The notes under the pieces are model-generated. The model saw only the letters and a list, made by a program, of their open reading frames with translations, was not told the DNA's origin and searched no databases. The position numbers and the translations under genes were made by a program. This document shows positions 24,290-34,490 of a DNA stretch of 64,000 bases, in pieces. How positions within the stretch are numbered: the first letter of the stretch is position 1; every line of letters begins with the position of its first letter. Source of the DNA: Diabrotica undecimpunctata (taxonomy: Eukaryota; Arthropoda; Insecta; Coleoptera; Chrysomelidae); contig NC_092809.1 in the NCBI RefSeq assembly GCF_040954645.1, positions 64,728,141 to 64,792,140 on the forward strand. Reading direction: 5' to 3'.

Positions 24290-25240
24290 CTACGTAGCGC
24301 TACAACACTGGGTAGGTCTTCGCTGATTACAACTTATCTCCAAGTTGATCGATTTTCCACGAATCTGCAATCAAATGAAATGTTCATTTTTTGAGATATG
24401 ATTGGATGTTTTCTCTCCATTGTATACTGACATGCCCAAGTGGCATTCTTCTGTGCTAACTTCCTTCCACACCAGTTCTACAAGTTTGACATCTTGGCGT
24501 CTATGCACGTATCCGATATACCTTAAGGGATTTATTTTCCTGAACAATATCGTTATGCGAGCTTTCTTTATTCAGTATGTTTTCTTATTCTATACGGATT
24601 TGTAGCGATATGATAATGAGTTCTTAAGCTATTTTTTTGTGGCATTTTAAAGTAATTACTATTTAAATGGGAATAAGCCACAATTAAAGCTTAAAGTTAG
24701 TTTATTGACGTTTCAATTTCCACTTCGGAAATCGTTCTCAAAATACAAACATTAGTGAGAATGATTTCCGAAGTGGAAATTGAAACGTCAATAAACTAAC
24801 TTTAACCTCTAATTGTTGCTTATTCCCATTTAAATAGTAGTTATGATAATGGAGTTAAATAAAAATTTCTGATTATTTTCCTTTCAAATATTCGGAGTGC
24901 TTCCTTATTTGTTTTAGTCATTCTCCATGACTCACATCCATGTATTAAAATAGGTCTAAAGTTTGAATTATGCTCTGTATTTCTTTAGTGGCATTATTAT
25001 TAACCGTGATTAGTGATCTAAGATATTTAAAGTGTTCCATACTTTCGAAATTGTAGTTGTTGACTTTAATGTTTTTTCTAAATTTATTGAATTGGTTGAT
25101 TGGTTTTCTGTTGATTCGCTTGTATTTGGTTTTCATTTCGTTGATTTTAAGTCAAACATTTTTTGTGCTCTCTTCACTTCATTGAAGTTTGTGGACCGAA
25201 GAGTTTCTCATTAGAGTTATGAGTTCTATATCATTAGCAT
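24290..25240 (-). pseudogene. LINE C-terminus, interrupted by a foldback element
   Basis: The minus strand reads, from the right, VNNYNFESMEHFKYLRSLIT (25,010-25,070), the RT thumb YLGSLIT region. After the foldback insertion it gives INPLRYIGYVHRRQDVKLVE and LVWKEVSTEECHLG (about 24,420-24,540), the usual VGHVxRM...PLGRPR tail of LINE ORF2. It ends near 24,290 at a short ATGATA-like tail. Worn paralogues are at 28,816-29,330 and 30,540-30,960. The left part of 30.5 kb retains the uninterrupted site of the foldback insertion. Stops make it a pseudogene. Confidence 0.75.
24609..24854. mobile_element. Foldback element with ~12-bp target duplication
   Basis: The inserted DNA (24,621-24,841) is mostly one hairpin. 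Its arms run from about 24,650 (TACTATTTAAATGGGAATAA) to about 24,732 and, inverted, from about 24,756 to 24,838. They share the segment TTATTGACGTTTCAATTTCC, with a loop of roughly 15-25 bases. It is flanked by TATGATAATGAG (24,609-24,620) and TATGATAATGGAG (24,842-24,854). The paralogous LINE copy at 30,675-30,710 has a single TATGATAATGAGG and no hairpin. About 30 unpaired bases lie at the left end. It codes for nothing. Confidence 0.85.
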
Positions 25241-25555
25241 ATGCTAGGAGTTCTTTGTCTCTTGGGTCGTTAATGGATTACATCTTAAATAGGCGTTATT
25301 TCTATTTTAGTAAGCTGTTCATTAATTTTTTGATTATTGTAATCGAGAATCTGTATTTTATTCGACTGTTTTATAACACAGAGTTTCTTGGAACATATTT
25401 TCATCTTTGGTTTCCAGTATCATTATTACAAGGATTTTGCTGGATATGGACATAGTGAACACGGTGGTATGTACATGATGTTTTCATAACCAACGTTCAA
25501 AAATTTTTCTTACTGTAAATTTATGATTATTTTACTAGGAAATATAGTGTCGTTT

Positions 25556-25860
25556 AATAATAATAAAGTTCAAGCAACAATTCCTATATGCATTAGCTCG
25601 GTAATGATAATTCTGCTCCCCGATACCAGGTAGCAGTCCCGAAAACATTAAAACTGCTACACTCATGCTTCTCATTATCCAACAATTAGCCAGTCCAGAA
25701 CTATAAGCCTTATTATGGCACTGATATTGCTGTTGCTCCTCATAAGTGAATAGAATATGCAAGGAAGGTTTTGACAATTTAATAGGATTTTGTGTGTTAG
25801 AATATTATTTCTCCGAGAAAGTGAAGAATATCTATTTGCTATCCGGATTTAATCCATAAA
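25556..25860 (-). repeat. Interspersed repeat R (copy 3)
   Basis: Reverse complement of the block at 18,760-19,030, more complete on one side. One frame is open for 80 codons here (25,535-25,777) but is shifted in the other copies, so I do not call a gene. Confidence 0.75.
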
Positions 25861-25909
25861 TTAAATAATAGAATGCTCTAAAATAATGCTAGTAGCAGCA
25901 AAAAAAAGC

Positions 25910-27589
25910 GGTCTAATAGTCATTATCATCATCATCAATCAGCCCTGAGTTGTCCATTGTTGAACATAAGCCTCCTCTAGACTTTTCCATCTGCTTCTGT
26001 TCTGCGCCTCTGCTATCGAATTGGTCACGATTCTTTTGAGGTCGTCGGTCCATCGCTTTGGGGGTCTTCCTCGGCTTCGCTTGTCAGCCCGTGGTCTCCA
26101 CTCAAGCAATTTTTTTGTCCAACTGTTGTCTTTCATTCTTACAACATGTCCTGCCCATCTCAATTTTTTTTGTAATATGTTCGATAATGTCTTCCACTCC
26201 GGTTCGTCTACGAACTGCCCCGTTTCTTATTCTATTGCTTAAGTTTATTCCAAGCATTGATCTCTCCATCTTTCGTTGTGTCCTTCTCAATTTTTCGGCA
26301 GATGTTTTTGTGAGAGTTAAGGTTTCTGCTCCGTATGTGACGACTGGTAGAACGCACTGGTTAAAAGCTTTTCTTTTTAAATGGATCGGTATATTTGTTT
26401 TAAATACGTCTCTCATTTTTCCTAATGCAGCCCAACCCAGACTTATTCTTCTGAGTAGCTCGCATGTTTGGTTATCTCGCGTTAACCTTATTTCGTGACC
26501 CAAATACACATATTTTTCCACAAGTTCTATGGGCGACTTTTCGATTTCTATTAGCTCATTGGGGACGAGATTGGTCATCATTTTTGTTTTTCCATAGTTT
26601 ATTTTTAAACCGACTTTCTGGGTTACTTGCTGTAGTTGTTGTAGCATAACTCTGGCTTCTCCTAAGTTGTCTCTTATGAGAACAATATCATCGGCATATC
26701 TGAGATGATTGAATATCTTTCCATCGATTCTAATACCCTTTGATTCAAACTCTAGCCTTTTAAATGCGTACTCCATAACTGTTATAAATAGTTTTGGCGA
26801 CAAGGTATCTCCCTGCCGCATCCCTCTGCCAATTTTTATCTTCTCAGTGCAATGGAGGTTAACGGTTGTTGTCGCATTTTCGTATATATTTCGAATAATA
26901 TTTGCATACCTGTGATCTATTCTGCATTCTGATAGTGCTTTTAAGATAGCAACTGTTTCGACTGTGTCAAATGCTTTGTGGAAGTCGACAAAGATAAGAG
27001 CAAGGGGTCTGTTATATTCGATAGTTCCGTGTCCCGCTCGAAATCCTGCCTGTTCTTCTGATTGATAGAAATCGAGTTTTGCTTCTAATCTGTTTGTCAG
27101 TATTCGAGTAAAGAGCTTGTATAGGTAGTTAAGCAAACTAATTGGCCTATAGTTTTCGAGATCTGATTTATCCCCTTTTTTGTGGAGGAGGATTGTAACC
27201 GAATTTTTCCATTTACTTGGAATGTTTTCACTATGCAGACATAGATTAAAAAGTATTTGGATTCGGGACATCAAAAGTGGACCTCCTAGTTTAATTGTCT
27301 CAATGACTACACCATCTTCCCCCGGAGCTCTATTATTTTTCATATTTTTGAGGGCATGTTGAACCTTACCTCAGCGACTCCAACAATGTCCCAATTGATT
27401 TTATCAAGTTCAGATTCCATTTCTATGAATTTTTCTTCTGATAGCAGGGTTCTTGCATTGAAAGTTGCAATTTTTAGAGATATATATCTGTTAGATGGTT
27501 TTCTAAAATATGTCAGAATTTTGCCCCCCCAGAATCCGTGGGACTGACTGATAGTCTGACTGATAGTCTGACTGATGGTCTAATAGTCA
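25910..27589 (-). mobile_element. RTE-like LINE, internally deleted, with 13-bp target duplication
   Basis: GGTCTAATAGTCA flanks the element on both sides (25,910-25,922 and 27,577-27,589). The paralogous empty site with one copy is at 29,686-29,698. The 3' end (left) is a (TGA)n tail directly fused to the stop codon. The 5' end (right, 27,370-27,540) still encodes the start of the endonuclease (KIATFNARTLLSEEKF, INWDIVGVAEVR) but jumps straight to the RT fingers at about 27,360, so most of the endonuclease is gone. The element is 1,654 bp. The other copy in the window (55.7-58.4 kb, plus) keeps what this one lost. Confidence 0.9.
25939..27343 (-). pseudogene. RTE-like LINE reverse transcriptase, nearly intact
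   Basis: The frame is open for 413 codons (27,343 to 26,102). It opens with MKNNRAPGEDGVVIETIK (fingers), then KKGDKSDLENYRPISLLNYL, motif A FVDFHKAFDTVE, motif B RQGDTLSPKLF, motif C LRYADDIVLI and thumb YVYLGHEIRL. After AGHGT about 15 residues are missing relative to the 57-kb copy, without loss of frame. At about 26,160 a run of Ts (A's on the coding strand) causes a frameshift. The C-terminus then continues in another frame (RWAGHVVRMKDNSW, RGRPPKRW) to a TGA at 25,939-25,941. The enzyme would reverse-transcribe LINE RNA at the nicked target. With the endonuclease deleted and the shift, it is dead. Confidence 0.9.
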
Positions 27590-28330
27590 CTAATGAGAAA
27601 ATCAAATAAATGTTCGTTAACATACAAAAGAGAGGATCGAGAGTAGGGCATAACGGAACAATAAAACCATATAATTTTGAAAGATTGCAGCGTCTTAGAT
27701 GCCGTAGGTAATGTTGTTACATAAAAAATAAAAGGGAATATTTAGGTAGCTAACTGATGTTTATATATATATAACCCTCTTTTAAATCCAGAAGTCTAAT
27801 TCGAATCTCTAAAATCAGGATATATAAAATAGTGATCAAACCAGTGCTAATGTGTGGATACGTGACGAGAACGTATTAATTAGACCAGGATTGCTAGAAA
27901 AGCCATCAGAGGTATTTTCCGACTTACAGAGGTCCGAGTACTAAACAATACCGAACAGAGCTAATTCCAAGGTCAAACACATATATAAAGATAGCAACGT
28001 CGTACAAGAAACTAAATCTCAGTGCTAAAGTTGCGCTGGCTTTATCCAAAGACTCTATAATAACTGCATTGCCAAGTTAAATTGGGAGGATGCCCCAAGA
28101 GAAAAAATGCCTTTAAGACTTCCACAAATGAAGGAGGAGGTAACATATGGTCAGATTTAGGAATAATGAGACTATCTACCGACCCATTATATTTATCAAC
28201 ACCTGCTATCCTACCTACAATCAATACTTATCTGTTGTGGAATATCAAATCAATTACATGTAATCAAACGAACTAGGCTTAAAAAAATTATCGAAGGAAA
28301 GGCACTTCAGAAATATTGCCATAAATTTTA
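27590..28330 (+). pseudogene. LINE C-terminal fragment
   Basis: Plus-strand pieces include LLEKPSEVFSDLQRS (near 27,890) and, around 28,075-28,130, KLNWEDAPREKMPLRLPQMK, a worn form of the LINE tail WEDAPRG..PLGRPR. The same pieces recur at 29,930-30,330. It lies to the right of the RTE-like insertion, continuous with the repeat-R flank at 25.86 kb when the insertion is removed. Confidence 0.65.
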
Positions 28331-28815
28331 AAAACGTCATTTACCTGGCTGTATTTTCAATAGGAAAGAGAAGACAAAAAGAAGAAAAGGCAATAGAATC
28401 TTGTTCCGTTCTGACTATACGATGACGATGATCTTTATATAACATATAGGGAGAAAGAGAGAATAATGTTTATGTTTAATTTAGAAGTCGCTGGTTTTCT
28501 CCCTTTTGAATTGGGTATGTATATGTATTACCATAGAAAATAAAAGCAAGAGAACTATAATTATAAAACGAAAAGATTACGAAATGAAAAGATTATATAA
28601 ATCCCTTATATTTACACAGACTGTTTTACAAAAGGTGAAAGTATGAGCATAAAAGGACAGCTGTTTTACAAACTTAATATTATTAGACGCATTTAGGATT
28701 AATTTCACTCAAAATATGATATGCTAAAATATGATCCGACAGGAAAAAGGCAATGACTTTTACAGCTTATTGCCACATAAATATATCAATGTAACCCAAG
28801 TATGATGATTTTTGC
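28331..28815. other. AT-rich DNA, no gene
   Basis: No motif seen. A short piece near 28,730-28,790 (GACTTTTACAGCTTATTGCC) resembles 17,180-17,200 and 38,452-38,472, so part of it is again LINE-associated repeat. Confidence 0.5.
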
Positions 28816-29330
28816 CACAGCAAATTTAAAGTGTTCCATACTTCCGAAATTGTAGTTGTTGACTTAAATGTTTTTTCTAAATTTATTAAATTGGTCTCTT
28901 CTGTTGATTCGCTTGTATTCGGTTTTCATTTCGTTGATTTTAAGTAAAACATTTTTCGTGCACTTTGTTAAAGATGTTTGCGGACCGGAGAGAGTTTCTT
29001 ATGAGATCCATATCATTAGCATATGCCAGGAGTGCTTTGTACCTTGGCCCGTTAATGGATTACATCTTAAATAGGCGTTATTTCTATTTTACTAAGCTGT
29101 TTATTGATTTTTTGACTATTTGAATCAAGAATCTGTAGTTTATTCGACTGTTGAATAAAACAGACTTTCTTGGTGCATATTTTTATCTCTGGATTTTTGT
29201 TTGCCGTCTTCTTATTACAACGATTTTGCTGGATATCGACATAGGGAACCTGGTGGTATGTACATGATGTTTCCATAAGCAACGTTCGAAAATTTGTCTT
29301 ACTGTAAAGTCATGATGATTTTACTAGAAA
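28816..29330 (-). pseudogene. LINE RT thumb remnant, paralogue of 25.0-25.5 kb
   Basis: 28,830-29,000 matches 25,035-25,200 (GTGTTCCATACTT and TTGATTCGCTTGTATT landmarks). The minus strand gives NYNFGSMEHFK-like thumb sequence with stops. Together with repeat R at 29,335 and the plus-strand LINE tail at 29,690 it repeats the order of 25.0-28.3 kb. Confidence 0.6.
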
Positions 29331-29334
29331 ATAT

Positions 29335-29640
29335 AGTGTTGTTTAATAATAATAAAGTTCAAGCAACAATTACTATATGCATTAACTTGGTACTGATATC
29401 TCTGCTCTCTGCTAACAGATGGCAGTCCCGAAAACATTAAAACTCATGCTTCCTATTATCCAATGATTAGCCAGTCCAGTACTATACGCCTTATTATGGT
29501 ACTGATATTGCTGCTGCCCCCCATGAGTGAATAGAATATGCAAGGAAGGTTTTGGCAATTTAATAAGATTTTGTGTGTTAGAATATTATTTTTCCGAGAA
29601 AGTGAAGAATATCAATTTGCTATCCGGATTTAATCCATAA
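29335..29640 (-). repeat. Interspersed repeat R (copy 4)
   Basis: Closest to copy 3 at 25,556-25,860, with the same orientation and same neighbours. It is followed by GGTCTAATAGTCA at 29,686-29,698, the single-copy target of the RTE-like insertion. Confidence 0.75.
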
Positions 29641-29689
29641 ATTATTAGAATGCTATAAAATAATGATATTAGCATAAAAAAAAACGGTC

Positions 29690-30470
29690 TAATAGTCAGT
29701 AATAAAGCATATAAATGTTCTTTAACATACAAAAGAGATGACGTAGAGTAGGGCATAACGTAACAATAGACCCATATAATTTTAAAGGATTGCAACATTT
29801 TAGATATCGTAGATAACTTTGTAACATAAGAAATAAAAGGAAATATTCAGGTAGCTAACTGATGTATATATAACTCGTATAATACTTTTAAACTCAGAGG
29901 TCTAATACGACTTTCTTAAATCAGGATATATAAAACAGTGATTAAGCCAGTGCTAATGTGTGGATATGTGGCCAGAACGCTAACAAAACAATGTACGTAA
30001 AACTCAGGTATTAATTAGATCAGGATTGCTAGAAAAGCCATCAGAAGTATTTTCCGACTTACAAAGGTCCGCGTACTAACCAATACCGAACGGAACTAAT
30101 GCCAAGGCCAAACACATATATAAAGAAAACAACGTCGTGTAAGAAGCTAAATCTCAATGCTAAAGTTGCGCTGGCTATATCCAAAGGCTCTATAATAACT
30201 ACATTGCCAAGTTAAATTGGGAGGATGCCCCAAGAGAAAAAATGCCTTTAGGACTTCCACAAATGAAGGGGGAAGGTAACATGAGGTCAGATTTAGGAAT
30301 AATGAGACTATCTACCGACCCATCATATTTATCAACACATGCCTGTTCAACTACCTGCTATCATACCTATAGTCAATACTCATCTGTTGGGGACTATCAA
30401 ATCAATTACATGTAATCAAACAAACCAGGCTTAAAAAAAGTTATCTCAGGAAAGGCACTTTTAAAACGTT
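29690..30470 (+). pseudogene. LINE C-terminal fragment, paralogue of 27.6-28.3 kb
   Basis: Plus-strand pieces around 30,150-30,290 read AKLNWEDAPREKMPLGLPQM, the PLGRPR-type basic tail of LINE ORF2, after frame-broken thumb remnants. It is slightly better preserved than the 28.1-kb copy. It ends at 30,480, where an inverted bit of the 11.6/36.4-kb repeat (TTTTTAATAAAAAGTAAAAG) begins. Confidence 0.65.
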
Positions 30471-30539
30471 ATTTACGTGACTTATTAAAATTTAAATTTT
30501 TAATAAAAAGTAAAAGATTAGCCATTTGTTATGGGGTTC

Positions 30540-30960
30540 AGAGAAGAACCTTCACGATGTTAATTTTTTGAGATATGATTGGATGTTTTGCATCTACCTT
30601 AAGCAATTTATTTTCCTAAACAATATCGTTATAAGAGCTTTCTTTATTCAGTATGTGTTCTTCTTCTATACGGATTTGTAGCTATATGATAATGAGGTTA
30701 AAACAATTTTCCTATTATTTTCCTTTCAAATATTCGTAGTTCTTCCTTATCCGTTTTAGTCATTGTCCATGATTAGCATCTATGTATTAAAATAGGTAAA
30801 AAGTTTAAATTATGATCTGTATTTCTTTAGTGGCATTATTATTAACCGTGATTATTTATCTAAGATATTTAAAGTGTTCCATATTTACGAAATTGTAGTT
30901 GTTAACTTTAATATTTTATCAAGATCTATTAAATTGGTCTCTTCTGTTGATTCGCTTGTA
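30540..30960 (-). pseudogene. LINE C-terminus, third paralogue
   Basis: It matches 24,390-25,110, but without the foldback insertion and with an internal gap near 30,585. It is fused at about 30,960 to the DDE-like fragment; the shared words CTTGTATTTCTTCTTAGC mark the joint. It carries the single TATGATAATGAGG site. Confidence 0.65.
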
Positions 30961-31740
30961 TTTCTTCTTAGCTTGACGAATTCTTTTTTTTTTCATTCTG
31001 TGAACTACTAGTGGGTTCTTTTTACGGAATTTTTTCATCACGTTTAGGTAATCATCAACGGTATATAAACGTTGTTGAAATTTTAGGGCATTTTCAAAAT
31101 CTCCAAAATCAATACCATTGGGTAAAAGCTATGACTAGGAAAGTAATAGCGTAATGTAATTTTTTCAATGGTAGGATGAGTTTCCAAAATCATTTTCAGA
31201 ATCAAAACTATTTTAATGCTGCGGTTTTGGCCGCCACAAGAGTCTGACCACAAAATTACATGTTTTGCAGAAGTAACATTTTCTTCAATGTGTTTCTTAA
31301 GACAAATGCCTACGTCCTGGGCTCCCCGACCAGCTTCACCTTCTATCCAAATATAACAATGACCTTTTTTATCCTTGGCGCTATGGATACCAAGGTTGTA
31401 AATACATAATTGACGCTTATAATATACAATATTTATTAGAATTCTCGAAAGGGGAAGAGTTTTTCTTTAAATCAAAACAAAAGGTTTCCACTTTTGGTTG
31501 ATCGTTGCTTATCTTCATGTCTAGCTTTCTTTCTTCTAAGTGCACATTTTTTCTTTTTTTAACGCTTAATTGTTCGTTATCTGCGCAATTTTTAATTTCT
31601 AATTCGAAACAATCACATCTACTACAAGTATCTTTTTTCAACTTTTTTCTTTGAAGATTAAATCGTGTTAAAAACATTTTTTTGTAAAACGAAAATTTAA
31701 CAAGGTCATTGTCTGCTTCTTTAATATACAATTCATACAT
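30960..31740 (-). pseudogene. Core fragment of the insect SDSCGGQNR (DDE-like) family
   Basis: An open frame of 107 codons (31,740-31,417) reads MYELYIKEADND, then KKDTCSRCDCFELEIK (Cys motif) and ETFCFDLKK. The frame then shifts and continues YYKRQLCIYNLGIH, EGEAGRGAQDVGICL, HVILWSDSCGGQNR (about 31,222-31,260), LRYYFPSHSF and, in another frame, a basic C-terminal part to about 30,960. The acidic positions in FDL, SDSCGGQNR and the HSF...DFGDFE block could be a DDE/DDD triad. I recognise the family as a common multi-copy insect protein, but no biochemical role is known to me. This copy has at least two frameshifts. Confidence 0.65.
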
Positions 31741-32138
31741 TTTACTTAATGTAATGTCTTTTGTTAAGTATTCTCTTTTTGTGTTAGCTCTTCTGTAATG
31801 TGACTATTATAGAAAAATTTAAGCAATAACTGAAACTACTTCTTAACCTAAATGCCTCAACAAGTTGCCAACGTCACCATTGTTAACCACGTTTATGTAC
31901 ATATGTTGCCAAATATTCGATTTACAATCATTAAAACGCTCGCAAGAGGCGCTTGGTCCAAAACTAATACACAAAAAATAGTCGCTTGCTCTAGTTATGC
32001 AAAATTCAAAATCCAAAATAAAAAGAAAGGTACTTAATCTTTTTAAATATATCTGGTTATCCGTTACTAACAGGTTAATGGGATTTATTACGTAGATAGT
32101 TTATGCTTTTTTCTATCTTCTTCTTTAAGTTCCATCTT
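31741..32138. other. No gene recognised
   Basis: AT-rich with a small open frame (31,852-32,037) lacking motifs. It separates the DDE-like fragment from a LINE tail. Confidence 0.5.
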
Positions 32139-32700
32139 CTATCGAAGGTTGGAAATCATCATGGCTATACGGACTCTGTTGACTGCCGCTCTATAAAGTT
32201 CTGCACTACTACATTCAAACCATTCCCTTAAGTTTTTAAGCCAGAATATTCTTCGTCTTCCCACATTTCGCTTTCCTCGGATTTTGCCTTGCATAATAAG
32301 TTGTAATAATGCGTATTTTTGCCCTCTCATCACATGTCCTAAGTACTCAAGTTTTCGTCTTTTGATAGTTAATAATATTTCCGCCCCATTTCCTATCATT
32401 CTAGTTACTTCCACGTTTAACATTCTTTAAATCCATGATATTCATAGGATTCTTCTGTAACACCAAAATTCAAAGGCGGCCAACTTATTCAGATGGACTT
32501 GTTTTAGTGTTCACGCTTCCAAGCCATAAAGAAAAGTAGAGAACACGTAACATCGAAGCATTCTCAGGCTCTAACTTTATATCCCGAAAATAAAGAAACT
32601 TTTTAAGTTTAAAAAATAATGCACGTGCTATTTCAATGCGTGTCCTAATTTCTTTTGTTTGGTCTACACCTGATGTTATCCTGTTGTTCCTCTTTTCCAC
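32139..32700 (-). pseudogene. LINE C-terminus (CFDP2-like LINE type)
   Basis: The minus strand gives, from 32,700: KEIRTRIEIARALFFKLKKF and MLRVLYFSLWLG (thumb: EIRRRIEIARAAF.KMK), then a shift. From 32,423 it gives VTRMIGNGAEILLTIKRRKL, EYLGHVMRGQKYALLQLIMQ and RGKRNVGRRRIFWLKNLREW, with RAAVNRVRIAMMISNLR at the end. This is the well-known C-terminal signature (LGHVMRG.KY.LLQLI..GKI.GKR..GRR..SWL) of insect LINEs whose endonuclease is annotated as craniofacial-development-protein-2-like. The 58.5-59.0 kb endonuclease may be of the same type. The last 95 codons are open; upstream is broken. Confidence 0.85.
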
Positions 32701-33009
32701 CAGAAAGCGCCATAATCCACAATTTAAGGAAATGGGGCTGGGTCTAGTGATGTATAACGCCGTTCATATAGCAATTTGTTGTCACATGTTTATAGTTTTT
32801 CAAAAAATGAACTCCGATTTAAAGATTAAAACGTAAAACAAAATATAAAAACCTACTGAACCTTATTCAGAAAATTTCAGAAAAGAATAACTTTTGTGAA
32901 AGATTGTGGGACACAGTCATATTTTAAGATAAAAACTTCAATTCAGAGAGTGGACATTCTTAATAAATGTATAATCTAATATGGAAGCATATTTATGTTT
33001 TACAGACTT
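32701..33009. other. No gene recognised
   Basis: AT-rich; nothing seen on either strand. Confidence 0.5.
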
Positions 33010-33470
33010 AGAAAGCACTGAGCACACAAGTATTAATTTTTTTATGTACTAGGTCGTAAAATAAGTATACTCAAAACAAATAAATATTATCTACCAAGTA
33101 TTCTACTCCACTTTATTATCAATGCATCAGATATATTATAAAGATTTCACCGTAGTTGTAAATTAATAGGAGATAAAACTAAATGTAGAGCATATAGTGA
33201 AATCTGAATATCTTAGAATAACTATATCGAGTGGGAACATTATTGATGAGCAAAAGGGAGACCCATCGCTGAGAAAGTGACAAAGCAATTGGCAAAAGCA
33301 AAGGGTACTTTGTACTAAAGTACCCATACTGTAAAGCATAAGCAGGTCTTTTCGTACTCTTTTAGTAAGTGATAGATTCGACCGTTACTTGATGGAAATT
33401 ACGGTACGAAAAATATCAGGTATGAGGAGTGGTATTTGTTAATCTAAATGCCGCTTATAAATAGTTATTT
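33010..33470 (+). pseudogene. LINE remnants including RT motif A, inverted relative to segment A/B
   Basis: 33,050-33,200 is the reverse complement of about 15,830-15,970. Around 33,190-33,300 a thumb-like ISSGNIIDE and EKVTKQLAKAKG can be read on the plus strand. Around 33,408-33,460 GVVFVNLNAAYK is motif A of the same LINE as at 10.9 and 35.5 kb, reading toward the (TA)n at 34.4 kb. Confidence 0.6.
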
Positions 33471-33539
33471 AAATAACTTATAAAATATTTAGTTATAATT
33501 AGTCAGCCAAATTCAGGGAATATTAAGACTCACATCCAT

Positions 33540-34390
33540 ACATAAGCTCTACAATATCGTAGCTATCAATCCACCTTAGAAAAATTAATCATTCTTCCCT
33601 TTTTTGTGCACTACTACCCATTTTAACAAAAAAATATCTACTCGTATTTTAGCACTTAAATATTTATTTTGAGATAACCTTCTATCCAGAATTAAAAAAT
33701 AGAATAATAAGAAATAGAATCCAGAAAAATATAAAATAATAAAATAGAAGAAATAAAATAATAAAAAAGCTGTATATAAGATATCATGAAACAATGGATG
33801 AAATAAAAGAAGTTCTTATTAACCGGATTCTTAAATAAAACGTATAAAGACATACTCACGTTAACAAAATACATTAGGAAATTTTCGCATATGAAAAAAC
33901 ACATCCAACTTGGTAATGAAATCCTTTTGTATCTATAAATCTATTTTTAGAAAAGCACGTACCTACCAAAAACAGGTATTTGGTAGTATACATATCTGTT
34001 ACATACTGTAATGCGTATGAATGATAACAAAAGTAAGGAGTCTATATGAACCGTTTAGAATATACGCTGGAAATAAACGCTTAATCCCATAGTTGCCAAA
34101 CTATCAGAGCTTACTTAAACCGATATACGTATGGTTCCAATATACACGGAACAAGATCTGAACGACCCCTATAATATATACACGTGAACTAAGCGATATA
34201 CATTCATGATACAGGGGTACTTAGGGGCTCCACAAAATTTTTAAAAATTGTGAAACTATACATGTTGACGAATCGACAGAGCCAATATTATGGAATGGTC
34301 AAGTGAGCTCCGTATATCGGTGGCCACTTGACCACGGAGCTCACTTGAACCTGAATTTTAACATGGGCGGAGTCCACTTTATGCCGTAGA
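33540..34390 (+). mobile_element. LINE 3' region ending in (TA)n, inverted arm (T1 copy 2)
   Basis: Its reverse complement matches 9,411-10,340 through almost the whole length, and also 34,488-35,310, so with the latter it forms a palindrome whose arms are about 0.8 kb. It ends CTTTATGCCGTAGA immediately before (TA)n. The interleaved inverted repeats are kept here (GGTCAAGTGAGCTCCGT near 34,297-34,313; CACTTGACCACGGAGCTC near 34,325-34,342). Confidence 0.7.
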
Positions 34391-34393
34391 TAT

Positions 34394-34487
<94 letters not shown>
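34391..34487. repeat. (TA)n at the centre of a palindrome
   Basis: About 97 bp of TA with one phase break (TATAATATAT). It separates the two inverted LINE 3' ends. Confidence 0.95.

Positions 34488-34490
<3 letters not shown>

Noticed and set aside
26021..26649. Plus-strand open frames opposite the RTE-like RT (26,021-26,498 and 26,464-26,649; likewise minus-strand frames at 57,371-58,270)
   Set aside because: They are antisense shadows of the LINE RT, which explains all conservation.
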